From Firmicutes bacterium UBA4049 (GTDB taxonomy: Bacteria > Bacillota > Desulfotomaculia > Desulfotomaculales > Nap2-2B): a stretch of DNA of 16,453 nt. The stretch lies in the NCBI GenBank assembly GCA_002382755.1, contig DFZT01000074.1, forward strand, positions 10,817 through 27,269, read 5' to 3'. The position numbers and the translations under genes are program-made. Below are positions 1-7,483 of this stretch, one piece after another. Within the stretch, counting starts at the first letter, position 1; each line of letters starts with the position of its first letter. Under the pieces are notes generated by a model. The model saw nothing but the letters and a program-made list of their open reading frames with translations. It did no database searches and was not told where the DNA came from.

Positions 1-1
1 G

Positions 2-70
2 GTAAATGTTCACATCCAGGGAGTTTCGTTCAACAGTTCGGACAAGGAAGACGAACAGCGGACGAAATAA
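2..70 (+). CDS. Asp23/Gls24 family envelope stress protein, C-terminal end only
   Basis: Only the last 22 codons and the TAA stop are in the window; the gene begins upstream. The readable tail starts VNVHIQGVSF and ends in a charged, Ser/Asp/Glu-rich stretch. The VNV-I-Q-G-F pattern is the usual last strand of the Asp23/Gls24 fold. Asp23 is an abundant cytoplasmic protein held at the membrane by AmaP and linked to cell-envelope homeostasis. The call is strengthened by amaP starting 15 bases later. The first base belongs to the preceding codon, so the frame begins at position 2. Confidence 0.75.
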   Translation, partial: VNVHIQGVSFNSSDKEDEQRTK

Positions 71-85
71 GGAGGCTTTGTTAAG

Positions 86-616
86 TTGCGGCCTTTTGAC
101 CGCGTTTTGCTGTTTATCTACACGTTCATCCTGACAGTTTTATTTTTAGCCGCGCTCCCTATTGTTGCCGGCTGGCTGCATGTTGACCAAATTCAGCCGC
201 AGTTATTACATGCGATACAGCAGCCGGGAGTGATTTTTTTACTGTTGGGAATATTTATTATAGCCGGAATCCGCCTCCTATGGGCTAACGTTAAACCAAC
301 TCGGGAACAAGCAGTCGTTTATGAGAGCAAAATGGGAAATGTACATATTGCACTGACAGCGATAGAGAGCCTTGCGGAAAAAGTTGTTTCACAGAGCAGC
401 GGTGTTCGCGAGGTAAAAGCCCGGGTCTTTAACCGTCCTCAGGGAATTGGAATACGGATCAAAGCTGCGGTAACTCCCGATATAAGTATCCCTGAAGTGT
501 CCGACACCCTTCAGGAACAGGTAAAGGAAAGGGTTCTTGCCGTAACAGGAATCACTGTACAGCAGGTTGAATTTCTTGTCCACAGTATTTCAGCCGGTAA
601 GCCGCGTGTAGAGTGA
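86..616 (+). CDS. amaP: Alkaline shock response membrane anchor protein AmaP
   Basis: A 176-residue membrane protein that in Bacillota anchors Asp23 to the cytoplasmic membrane. Two hydrophobic segments, roughly residues 7-29 and 47-68, are followed by a soluble C-terminal region (about 75-165). That region contains GVREVKARVF and resembles the Asp23 fold itself, as is usual for AmaP. The start is TTG at position 86. It is the only start codon in frame after the upstream stop that keeps both membrane segments, and GGAGG lies ten bases before it. The gene directly follows the asp23 tail and precedes a DUF2273 gene, the standard order of this cluster. Family assignment is firm; the physiological role here is inferred from Staphylococcus and Bacillus work. 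Confidence 0.85.
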   Translation: MRPFDRVLLFIYTFILTVLFLAALPIVAGWLHVDQIQPQLLHAIQQPGVIFLLLGIFIIAGIRLLWANVKPTREQAVVYESKMGNVHIALTAIESLAEKVVSQSSGVREVKARVFNRPQGIGIRIKAAVTPDISIPEVSDTLQEQVKERVLAVTGITVQQVEFLVHSISAGKPRVE

Positions 617-644
617 TTTATTTATTATTTAAGGGGCGCCGATA

Positions 645-863
645 ATGAATTTGGCCGATATTATGGATTTCTTAAGCAGGCACCGCGGTAAGGTAACAGG
701 AGTCATAATAGGATTAATCTTTGGCTGGCTGGTAATCAAATACGGGATTATAAAATCAATTTTTGTAGCAATCTGTGTGGGGGTTGGCTATTATATAGGC
801 AAGCGTCTTGACGAGCGCTTAGGGATAAAAGATATATTTTACAATATATTCCGCAAAGATTAA
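645..863 (+). CDS. DUF2273 family small membrane protein
   Basis: A 72-residue protein with two hydrophobic helices (about residues 17-33 and 36-52) separated by a short turn containing KYG, then a charged tail. DUF2273 proteins are small integral membrane proteins of unknown biochemical role found almost always beside Asp23 and AmaP. They are thought to belong to the same envelope-stress membrane assembly. The ATG at 645 has AAGGGG about ten bases upstream. The gap to amaP is 28 bases and to nusB 14 bases, so the genes are probably co-transcribed. No conserved catalytic residues are seen. Confidence 0.8.
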   Translation: MNLADIMDFLSRHRGKVTGVIIGLIFGWLVIKYGIIKSIFVAICVGVGYYIGKRLDERLGIKDIFYNIFRKD

Positions 864-877
864 ACAAGGAGCTGCAA

Positions 878-1297
878 ATGAGCAGAAGGCAGGCCAGAGA
901 ACTCGCTTTACAGATCTTATTTCAAATTGATCTGGGCCAGGCGCCTCCCGAAACAGCCTTTCAATATACTATTCAGGAGAAGGATCTGGATCAGGAAAGC
1001 ATAGAATTCATCCGCAGAATTGTGTTTGGAACACTCCAAAATTTAAAAATACTCGATAAAGCAATAGCCAGTGTCAGCCGCGATTGGGATTTGGGACGCA
1101 TGGCTGCAGTAGACCGCAACATAATGCGCATGGCTCTTTTTGAAATATTCTACTGTGAAGACATCCCCGGAAGCGTATCCCTCAACGAGGCAATTGAACT
1201 GGCTAAAATTTTTGGCACGGACGACTCCGGCAGGTTTGTGAACGGAGTTTTAGGCAAGATAGTAGAAGCCCCGTTCGCGTATTTAACTTGCAATTGA
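878..1297 (+). CDS. nusB: Transcription antitermination factor NusB
   Basis: A 139-residue all-helical RNA-binding protein of normal NusB length. It opens with the family signature SRRQARELALQILFQ (residues 2-16), whose Arg residues contact boxA RNA. It has the late NusB motif SVSLNEAIELAKIFG (residues 99-113), and then the FVNGVLGKI segment that forms the last helix. NusB with NusE (ribosomal protein S10) binds boxA in rRNA leaders and prevents premature termination. AAGGAG stands seven bases before the ATG. nusB downstream of asp23-amaP is the common Bacillota arrangement. The last residues (after about 130) are not conserved in the family. Confidence 0.95.
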   Translation: MSRRQARELALQILFQIDLGQAPPETAFQYTIQEKDLDQESIEFIRRIVFGTLQNLKILDKAIASVSRDWDLGRMAAVDRNIMRMALFEIFYCEDIPGSVSLNEAIELAKIFGTDDSGRFVNGVLGKIVEAPFAYLTCN

Positions 1298-1314
1298 ACA
1301 ACTTGGCACAAACT

Positions 1315-1344
1315 ATTAATCAAAAATAAATTAATCAAAAATAA
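1315..1344 (+). repeat. Perfect 15-bp tandem duplication between nusB and nfnA
   Basis: The unit ATTAATCAAAAATAA occurs twice head to tail (1315-1329 and 1330-1344), in the 69-base gap between nusB and nfnA. It is A/T rich and lies just upstream of the nfnA ribosome binding site GGAGAG (1353-1358). It may be a slippage product; no regulatory role is visible. Confidence 0.85.
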
Positions 1345-1366
1345 AAGGAAATGGAGAGAAGAATTC

Positions 1367-2218
1367 ATGTCCAAGATACTGGACAAGCAGGTTCTTTCAC
1401 CAGTTATTAAGCTTATGGTGGTCGAGGCGCCTGAAATAGCCAGAAAATGCCTGCCAGGACAGTTCATTATCCTGCGTATCGGCGAAGAGGGTGAACGTAT
1501 TCCTTTAACTATTGCCGATTTCGACCGCAAAAACGGGACTATCACACTTGTCTTTCAGGAAGTGGGAAAAACCACAAAGCATTTGGGCATGTTGAAAACA
1601 GGGGATTCAATCAGGGACCTTGCAGGACCGCTGGGAACACCATCTCACGTAGAAAATTTCGGCGCCGTAATATGTGTCGGGGGAGGCGTAGGCGTAGCCC
1701 CGGTATATCCAATTACCCGCGCCCTCAAAGAAGCAGGCAACCATGTCATAGGAATTATCGGGTCAAGGAATAAGGAGCTTTTATTCTGGGAGGATAAGAT
1801 GCGGGAAGCTTCATCAGAGCTTTATATTACTACTGATGACGGCTCTTATGCAAGGAAAGGCTTTGTTTCCGATGTTTTAAAGGAAATCATCGAGGGCAGG
1901 GGAAAAGACCGGATAGCCATGGTTCTTGCCATAGGGCCCCAGCCAATGATGAGGGCATGCTGCCGTTTAACCGAAGAGTATGGAGTTAAAACTATTATCA
2001 GCCTTAATTCTCTTATGGTGGATGGTACAGGCATGTGCGGCTGCTGCCGGGTAACCGTCGGCGGAAAAACAAGGTTTGTCTGCGTGGACGGCCCGGAATT
2101 TGACGGTCACCAGGTTGACTTTAACGAACTTGCCCTCAGGTCCGCTTACTTCCAAAACGAAGAACGGGCGGCTATGGAACGTTTTTCAGCACATTGCAAC
2201 TGCGGAGGTGCTCAATAA
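1367..2218 (+). CDS. nfnA: NADH-dependent ferredoxin:NADP+ oxidoreductase subunit alpha (NfnA; sulfide dehydrogenase SudB type)
   Basis: Small subunit of the cytoplasmic NfnAB complex, which couples reduced ferredoxin and NADH to formation of two NADPH by flavin-based electron bifurcation, and can run in reverse. The 283 residues show a ferredoxin-reductase layout. An N-terminal FAD-binding barrel has RIPLTI (44-49), the nucleotide domain has VGGGVGVAP (104-112), and a C-terminal [2Fe-2S] segment has Asp219, Cys224, Cys227 and Cys239. In characterised NfnA the cluster is held by one Asp and three Cys, which fits. The PyrK-type electron-transfer subunit of dihydroorotate dehydrogenase is related, but the immediate partner is nfnB, not pyrD. 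The stop overlaps the nfnB start by one base, so translation is probably coupled. ATG at 1367 has GGAGAG eight bases upstream. Confidence 0.9.
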   Translation: MSKILDKQVLSPVIKLMVVEAPEIARKCLPGQFIILRIGEEGERIPLTIADFDRKNGTITLVFQEVGKTTKHLGMLKTGDSIRDLAGPLGTPSHVENFGAVICVGGGVGVAPVYPITRALKEAGNHVIGIIGSRNKELLFWEDKMREASSELYITTDDGSYARKGFVSDVLKEIIEGRGKDRIAMVLAIGPQPMMRACCRLTEEYGVKTIISLNSLMVDGTGMCGCCRVTVGGKTRFVCVDGPEFDGHQVDFNELALRSAYFQNEERAAMERFSAHCNCGGAQ

Positions 2219-3645
2219 TGGATTCCGAACAAAAAGCAGGCAAACAAAAAAAGGAAATCATCCCTAAAAAGCATCCCATGCCCTCACAGGACGCCGTTGC
2301 TCGCATAAAAAATTTCAGCGAAGTAGCAACCGGATACACAAAGGAAACAGCCATTGCTGAAGCAAAAAGGTGCATCCAGTGCAAAAAACCTTTCTGCCGG
2401 GAAGGCTGCCCGGTAGATGTGGACATACCCGGTTTTATAAAACTTGTCTCTGAAGGAGACTTTGCCGGGGCAATTAGAGTAATCAAAGAAAAAAACGCCC
2501 TGCCGGCAATTTGCGGGCGTGTCTGCCCGCAGGAAAACCAGTGCGAACAAGTCTGTACAATGGGCAAAAAAAACGAGCCGGTAGCAATTGGCAGGCTGGA
2601 AAGATTCTGCGCTGACTGGGAACTTGCCGGTGAAGTTACGCCCCCCAAAGTTGAACAGCCCACCGGATTTAAGGTAGCTGTTGTAGGGTCCGGCCCGGGA
2701 GGTCTTACCTGCGCCGCGGACCTTGCCAAACTAGGATACCAGGTTACTATTTTCGAGGCCCTGCATGTGCCCGGCGGCGTGCTTATGTACGGCATCCCCG
2801 AGTTCAGGCTGCCAAAGAAAGTAGTTCAGACAGAGATCGAAAACCTTAAAAAGATCGGTGTTGAGATAAAAGTCAACTCTGTCGTCGGCAAGTTCGCCAC
2901 CATCGATGAACTCCTCGATGGGGGAGGTTTTGACGCTATATATATTGGTACTGGAGCAGGGCTGCCGTATTTCATGAACATCCCTGGCGAAAATTCCTGC
3001 GGCGTATACTCAGCCAATGAATTTCTCACCAGAGTAAACCTGATGAAAGCATACCTTTTCCCTGAATGGGACACTCCCGTTAAAATTGGCAAGAAGGTTG
3101 CCGTCTTAGGCGGCGGCAATGTCGCCATGGACTCCGCCCGTACCGCGCTCCGCCTTGGCGCGGAAGAATCTTGGATAGTCTACAGGCGGTCGGAGAAGGA
3201 ACTTCCCGCCCGGCACGAAGAAGTGGAACACGCTATTGAAGAGGGCGTTAAATTTGCCTTCCTGACCAGCCCGGTTAAAATAATAGCTGATGAAAAAGGC
3301 ATTGCTACAAGCATGGAATGCTTGAGGTATGAGCTTGGAGAACCTGATCAATCAGGCAGACGAAGCCCTGTCCCCATCCCGGGTTCGGAATTCATCATGG
3401 ACGCGGATACTGTTGTTGTGGCTATAGGACAGGGTCCAAACCCGCTTGTTCCCAGGACAACCAAAGGGCTGGAAGTTACCAAAAAGGGCAACATTGTGGC
3501 TGACCTGCAAACGGGCGCCACATCAAAACAGGGCGTTTATGCGGGCGGTGATGTAGTCACCGGCGCCGCAACAGTTATTCTGGCAATGGGCGCAGGCCGT
3601 ATTGCCGCCAAGTCTATCCATGAATATTTAGCGAATAAAAAATAA
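2218..3645 (+). CDS. nfnB: NADH-dependent ferredoxin:NADP+ oxidoreductase subunit beta (NfnB; GltA/glutamate synthase small-subunit type)
   Basis: Large subunit of NfnAB, often annotated as NADPH-dependent glutamate synthase GltA. From the ATG at 2218 it has 475 residues. An N-terminal ferredoxin-like domain has two [4Fe-4S] sets (Cys52, 55, 60, 64 and Cys99, 103, 109, 113). An FAD domain has GSGPGG (157-162), an NADPH domain has GGGNVAMDSART, and the FAD signature AGGDVVTGAATVI lies near the end. I chose ATG 2218, overlapping the nfnA stop, because GGAGGTG lies seven bases before it; the TTG at 2194 would add eight residues but has no ribosome binding site. No glutamate synthase large subunit is nearby and NfnA is fused in context, so NfnB is preferred over a true GltD. 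Confidence 0.9.
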   Translation: MDSEQKAGKQKKEIIPKKHPMPSQDAVARIKNFSEVATGYTKETAIAEAKRCIQCKKPFCREGCPVDVDIPGFIKLVSEGDFAGAIRVIKEKNALPAICGRVCPQENQCEQVCTMGKKNEPVAIGRLERFCADWELAGEVTPPKVEQPTGFKVAVVGSGPGGLTCAADLAKLGYQVTIFEALHVPGGVLMYGIPEFRLPKKVVQTEIENLKKIGVEIKVNSVVGKFATIDELLDGGGFDAIYIGTGAGLPYFMNIPGENSCGVYSANEFLTRVNLMKAYLFPEWDTPVKIGKKVAVLGGGNVAMDSARTALRLGAEESWIVYRRSEKELPARHEEVEHAIEEGVKFAFLTSPVKIIADEKGIATSMECLRYELGEPDQSGRRSPVPIPGSEFIMDADTVVVAIGQGPNPLVPRTTKGLEVTKKGNIVADLQTGATSKQGVYAGGDVVTGAATVILAMGAGRIAAKSIHEYLANKK

Positions 3646-3673
3646 TACCAGACTTTAAGAAGGCCGGCTGGCA

Positions 3674-4879
3674 ATGAAAATACTTTCGGTTTCAGAAGTA
3701 ACCGCACACATTAAAGAAATAATGGATAATGACCTTTTACTTCTCAATTTATGGGTAAAAGGAGAAATTTCCAACTGCAAACAGGCAGGCAGCGGGCATA
3801 TTTACTTTACACTCAAGGATGAACAATGCGTAATCAAGTCCGTTATGTTCCGTTCAAGAGCCAAAAACCTTTCCTTCCAGCCGGAGAACGGCCTGGCCGT
3901 AAGAGCACGCGGATATGTCACAGTTTACGAGCGCGATGGAATTTACCAGCTATATGTTGAGGAAATGGAACCTGACGGAACAGGTTCCCTGTATCAGGCT
4001 TTCGAGCTGCTTAAAAAGAAATTACAGTCTGAAGGTCTTTTTGACAGCGGAAAAAAGAAGAAGCTTCCGCTTTTACCCAGGAGGATTGGAATTGTCTCTT
4101 CCCCTACCGGCGCTGTGATCCGTGACATGGTTGACATTATTGGACGGCGCTGGCCGGGAATGCATATTGTTTTTGCCCCTGCAGCGGTCCAGGGAGATAC
4201 CGCCGGTTATGAAATTGCCAGGTCCATTGAGCTTTTAAACAATATTGATTTAATAGACGTAATCATAATCGGCAGGGGCGGGGGTTCAATTGAAGAATTG
4301 TGGGCATTCAATACGGAAGTAGTAGCCCGCAGTATTTACAATTCCAGAATACCCGTTGTTTCCGCCGTAGGGCATGAAACGGATTTTACGATAGCTGATT
4401 TTGTTGCCGATATGCGCGCCGCTACACCGTCCGCAGCTGCGGAACTCGTAGTACCTGTAAAACAAGAAATGATTAAAATAACCCGACATTTAAAAGACCG
4501 GCTTTTCCAGGGGATACAAGCCCATTTAAACAGGTATATGCAGCGTCTTGAAGCCTGCCTTGACCGCCCGGTTTTACGCCGGCCTGTACATGAATTATGC
4601 ACAAGTAAGGAGCAGCAGTTGGATTTTATTTCACAAAAGCTGCAGCAGGTTGCAGGCCGTTTTCTTGAACAAAACCGGAGCAGACTCGCTGTTCAGGTAA
4701 ACCGCCTGGAAGCATTAAGCCCCCTGGCAACATTGGCAAGAGGTTACAGTATTTGCAGCCGGGCGGATTCACACCAGATAATTCGCAGCGCGGAAGAAAC
4801 AGCCAGGGGAGAGCCGGTACGGGTGGAGCTTTTTAAAGGAAGGCTGCTCTGCCTGATCGAAGAAACAATACCCGAATAG
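3674..4879 (+). CDS. xseA: Exodeoxyribonuclease VII large subunit XseA
   Basis: Catalytic and DNA-binding subunit of exonuclease VII, which degrades single-stranded DNA from both ends in mismatch repair and recombination. The 401 residues follow the family plan. An N-terminal OB fold (about 1-100) contains LWVKGEISNCK and GHIYFTLKD. A catalytic domain contains RIGIVSSPTGAVIRD, IIGRGGGSIEELWAFN and AVGHETDFTIADFVAD. A coiled-coil stalk (about 265-350) precedes the C-terminal SPLATLARGYSI segment. The ATG at 3674 has AAGAAGG ten bases upstream. The small subunit gene xseB, which usually follows directly, is not in the 17-base gap before folD nor elsewhere in the window. Confidence 0.95.
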   Translation: MKILSVSEVTAHIKEIMDNDLLLLNLWVKGEISNCKQAGSGHIYFTLKDEQCVIKSVMFRSRAKNLSFQPENGLAVRARGYVTVYERDGIYQLYVEEMEPDGTGSLYQAFELLKKKLQSEGLFDSGKKKKLPLLPRRIGIVSSPTGAVIRDMVDIIGRRWPGMHIVFAPAAVQGDTAGYEIARSIELLNNIDLIDVIIIGRGGGSIEELWAFNTEVVARSIYNSRIPVVSAVGHETDFTIADFVADMRAATPSAAAELVVPVKQEMIKITRHLKDRLFQGIQAHLNRYMQRLEACLDRPVLRRPVHELCTSKEQQLDFISQKLQQVAGRFLEQNRSRLAVQVNRLEALSPLATLARGYSICSRADSHQIIRSAEETARGEPVRVELFKGRLLCLIEETIPE

Positions 4880-4896
4880 CAGAAAGAAGAATTAAA

Positions 4897-5790
4897 ATGA
4901 CCGCAAAAATTATTAACGGAACCGAAATGGCCAGAGCAATAGGTGAAGAACTCAAGGGGGAAGTTAAGTCCCTGAAGGAGCGCCATGGAATCATACCCGG
5001 CCTGGTAACCATTCTTGTGGGGGATGATCCGGCATCTGTAAGCTATGTCAAGGGGAAACAGGCCAATGCCAAGGAACTTGGCTTTTACTCCGTTCAGGAT
5101 AACCAGCCGTCTGATGTAAGTGAGGAACAGCTTATTGCCTTGATCAACAAGTACAACAATGACCCTTTGATACACGGCATACTGGTACAGCTGCCTCTGC
5201 CGGGACAGCTTAATGAAAACAGGGTAATCTATGCTATAGACCCTGATAAAGATGTAGACGCGCTTCACCCGGTAAATGCAGGCAGACTGATGATCGGAGA
5301 AGCTAACTATTACCCCTGCACACCCTACGGTATTCACCAAATGCTGATCAGGTCAGGCATTAACTTGGATGGAGCCGAGGTGGTTGTCTTGGGCAGGAGC
5401 AACCTTGTCGGCAAACCAATTTCCATGATCCTGGTTCAGAAACAAAACAAAGCCAATGCAACAGTCACTATTTGTCACACAGGCACGAAAAACATTGCCG
5501 AACACACAAGAAGGGCTGATATCCTGATCGTCGCCGCCGGCCGCCCTAAAACTGTTACAGCGGACATGGTTAAAGAAGAATCGGTAATTATTGATGTCGG
5601 AGTAAACAGAATAGGCATGACCCCGGCGGGGAAAGCAATCCTTTGCGGCGATGTTGATTTTGAAACTGTCAAGAAAAAAGCCGGCTTAATCACACCGGTT
5701 CCGGGCGGCGTCGGTCCGATGACAAGAATGATGCTTATGTTAAACGTGATTAAGGCGGCAAAAGTCAACACAGAAAAAAACTCCCGCTAG
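4897..5790 (+). CDS. folD: Bifunctional methylenetetrahydrofolate dehydrogenase/methenyltetrahydrofolate cyclohydrolase FolD
   Basis: Cytoplasmic enzyme that interconverts 5,10-methylene-, methenyl- and 10-formyl-tetrahydrofolate using NADP(H). It links to the methyl branch of the acetyl-CoA pathway in anaerobes and to purine synthesis. The 297 residues show the catalytic SxxYxxxK set (Ser47, Tyr50, Lys54), QLPLP, DKDVDALHP, the Rossmann motif GRSNLVGKP and the C-terminal PVPGGVGPMT. Length and motifs are normal. The ribosome binding region AGAAAGAAG ends seven bases before the ATG. It is the last gene before a strong terminator. Neighbouring NfnAB makes NADPH, the usual cofactor of FolD, although a direct link is inference. 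Confidence 0.96.
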   Translation: MTAKIINGTEMARAIGEELKGEVKSLKERHGIIPGLVTILVGDDPASVSYVKGKQANAKELGFYSVQDNQPSDVSEEQLIALINKYNNDPLIHGILVQLPLPGQLNENRVIYAIDPDKDVDALHPVNAGRLMIGEANYYPCTPYGIHQMLIRSGINLDGAEVVVLGRSNLVGKPISMILVQKQNKANATVTICHTGTKNIAEHTRRADILIVAAGRPKTVTADMVKEESVIIDVGVNRIGMTPAGKAILCGDVDFETVKKKAGLITPVPGGVGPMTRMMLMLNVIKAAKVNTEKNSR

Positions 5791-5835
5791 AAGCCATTTT
5801 GACTATAAACAGCAGCTACAGACCCTGAAGGTCAA

Positions 5836-5863
5836 ACCCTCCCGCAGAACCGGGCGGGTTTTT
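5836..5863 (+). terminator. Rho-independent terminator after folD
   Basis: ACCCTCCCG pairs with CGGGCGGGT across a six-base loop, with one internal T/C mismatch, and is followed at once by TTTTT. It closes the nusB-folD transcription unit and separates it from the magnesium unit. Confidence 0.85.
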
Positions 5864-5893
5864 ACTTTTTGTCGTTATTTCTTTCTTTCCGGC

Positions 5894-5923
5894 TTGACCG
5901 GTAGTCAAAGGAAGGTTTATACT
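5894..5923 (+). promoter_or_regulatory. Sigma-A type promoter of the magnesium operon
   Basis: TTGACC (5894-5899) and TATACT (5918-5923) are separated by 18 bases. A start near 5930 would begin the transcript just before the 5' strand of the M-box P1 stem at about 5935, which is what a riboswitch leader needs. Both boxes match the consensus at five of six (-35) and five of six (-10) positions. Confidence 0.75.
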
Positions 5924-5932
5924 TAAAAAAAG

Positions 5933-6097
5933 AATCCTTGTTAGGCGAGGCTTCTACATAGAACATACGCCACTGCCCGGAAATGTCGAGAGACACCAAT
6001 GGGATAACAGGTTTTGTCGGATTAAGGCTTTACCTAGTGTGGCTGGGGTGGTTTGCCCCTAGCTGTGTATGTGCCAAAACTCGAACGAGCGGGGAAG
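5933..6097 (+). promoter_or_regulatory. M-box (ykoK leader) Mg2+ riboswitch aptamer
   Basis: The conserved M-box core is readable by eye: TTAGGCGAGGCTTCTACATA, then CATACGCCACTGCCCGGAAA, then TGTCGAGAGAC, CCAATGGG and AACAG, in the family order and spacing. A closing P1 stem forms between TCCTTGTT (5935-5942) and AGCGGGGA (6088-6095), with G-U pairs. M-box aptamers fold when Mg2+ is plentiful and shut off downstream Mg2+ transporter genes. Here a terminator hairpin follows at 6130-6165 and the operon encodes an MgtE-domain protein and an Nramp-type transporter. Exact ends of the aptamer are approximate. Confidence 0.93.
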
Positions 6098-6129
6098 ATT
6101 AAATAAAAACAATATTTACTTTGTTTTCA

Positions 6130-6165
6130 AATAAACTTCCCTTTATTGCGGAAGTTTATTTTATA
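6130..6165 (+). terminator. Expression-platform terminator of the M-box leader
   Basis: AATAAACTTCC (6130-6140) pairs perfectly with GGAAGTTTATT (6150-6160) around a nine-base loop. The run continues as TTTATTTTATA. Lying between the M-box and the first gene, it is the expected off-state terminator at high Mg2+. It ends 25 bases before the mgtE-like ATG. Confidence 0.85.
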
Positions 6166-6190
6166 TACGATTGTTCCGGGGGAATTAAAG

Positions 6191-7480
6191 ATGGCACAGG
6201 TAGACGTCCTTGGCGAATTCTTTTTCAGCCGCGTGGTTGGAAAGCCGATTACCGACGCTGAGGGAAGAAAAGTAGGCCGTATAAAAGATATGGCAGTCCG
6301 GTGGGACAGCATCTGCCCGCGCGTAACAGGCATCAAGTACGCAAAGGGTGTTCAAAGCCATATAGATATAAACCAGATTGAAAGCTGGGATGAAAGCGGC
6401 CTCAAATTAAGGGGCAGCTTCAGCGCAGAAAAGCTTACTTTGCTCAAGGATGACGAAATATACGTCAGCAAGTGGCTGATGGATAAGCAGGTTATCGACT
6501 TAAAAGGATCCAAGCTCGTACGTGTAAACGATATCAAAATTTCCTGGGTTCGGCATGGGGAAACTGTAGATATAATTCTGGTGTCTTTTGACATCGGGTT
6601 ACGGGGATTGCTGCGCAGAGTGGGGATGGATTTTCTTGTTAAAGAGAATGAAAGCAGCTTCATCGGCTGGCAGTTTGTCAAACCCCTGGAAAGCAAGACC
6701 GCCAGCTTAAGGCTGAGTCAGGAACAGGATCAACTTAAAAGAATGCACCCTGCCGACATCGCAGATATTATAGAAGATCTTGACCATCACGAGCGCACCG
6801 ATTTCCTGGATAACCTGGATAACCAGACGGCGGCTGAGGCTCTGGCGAAAGTTGATCTTGACACCCAGGTAAAAATCATTGAACAGATGGACCCCGAGAG
6901 AGCTTCCGACATACTTGAAGAAATGCCTCCGGACGAAGCTGCCGATTTGCTTGGCGAATTGACAGAGCAAAGATCCAGCGAACTTTTAAACCTGATGGAA
7001 CCCGGCGAAGCTGAAGACGTGCGCGATCTGATGAGTTACCCGGAGGATACGGCCGGCTCCCTGATGACTACAGAATATATCGCTTTCCCAATCGGAATGA
7101 CCGTGGAAGAAACAATCAACCGTTTGCGGGAACTGGCGCCGTCCGCCGAAACGATTTATTACCTTTATGTCATTGGCGAAGAAGATGAGTCACTGCTTGG
7201 AGTACTCTCTTTAAGAGACCTGATTGTTGCGCAGCCGGATGCAGTTATAGGGGATCTGATGAACACAAGGATAATATCAGTCAACCATCATGACGACAAC
7301 AGAAAAGTTCTTGAAGTTGTAAGCAAATACAACCTTTTAGCGGTTCCGGTGGTAGATGATCAAAATATACTGCAGGGCATAATTACAGTGGATGATGTAA
7401 TCGAAACTCTGATGCCAAACCGCAGTGACTTAAAAACATTCTCGTGGTTCATGCTGCCGAGGAGACCTGGCCGGGGGTAA
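6191..7480 (+). CDS. Soluble PRC-barrel / MgtE_N / CBS-pair protein, putative Mg2+ sensor of the adjacent transporter
   Basis: A 429-residue protein with no membrane segment. Residues about 4-75 and 98-165 look like two PRC-barrel repeats (VVGKPITDAEGRKVGRIKDM in the first). Residues about 180-285 are the MgtE_N superhelical domain (HPADIADIIEDL, MDPERASDILEEMPPDEAADLLGEL). Residues about 284-410 are a CBS pair opening with the MgtE hinge YPEDTAGSLMTTEYIAF. In MgtE these cytosolic domains bind Mg2+ in acidic clefts and gate the channel, but the channel domain is wholly absent: the protein ends soon after the second CBS. ATG 6191 is chosen because GGGGG lies eight bases before it; the longer frame from 6146 would start inside the riboswitch terminator. 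Three bases separate it from the transporter gene. I infer a sensor or gating subunit for that transporter. Confidence 0.85.
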   Translation: MAQVDVLGEFFFSRVVGKPITDAEGRKVGRIKDMAVRWDSICPRVTGIKYAKGVQSHIDINQIESWDESGLKLRGSFSAEKLTLLKDDEIYVSKWLMDKQVIDLKGSKLVRVNDIKISWVRHGETVDIILVSFDIGLRGLLRRVGMDFLVKENESSFIGWQFVKPLESKTASLRLSQEQDQLKRMHPADIADIIEDLDHHERTDFLDNLDNQTAAEALAKVDLDTQVKIIEQMDPERASDILEEMPPDEAADLLGELTEQRSSELLNLMEPGEAEDVRDLMSYPEDTAGSLMTTEYIAFPIGMTVEETINRLRELAPSAETIYYLYVIGEEDESLLGVLSLRDLIVAQPDAVIGDLMNTRIISVNHHDDNRKVLEVVSKYNLLAVPVVDDQNILQGIITVDDVIETLMPNRSDLKTFSWFMLPRRPGRG

Positions 7481-7483
7481 GCG

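Noticed and set aside
2194..2217. TTG start for NfnB at 2194
   Set aside because: No ribosome binding site; ATG 2218 overlaps the nfnA stop and has GGAGGTG at ideal spacing.
2172..2795. Minus-strand 207-residue open frame opposite nfnB
   Set aside because: Shadow of the high-confidence nfnB reading frame; composition rich in Ser/Pro and no domain likeness.
6146..6190. Upstream extension of the MgtE-domain protein from 6146
   Set aside because: The start would lie in the loop of the riboswitch terminator and the added residues are not part of the PRC domain; ATG 6191 has a proper ribosome binding site.
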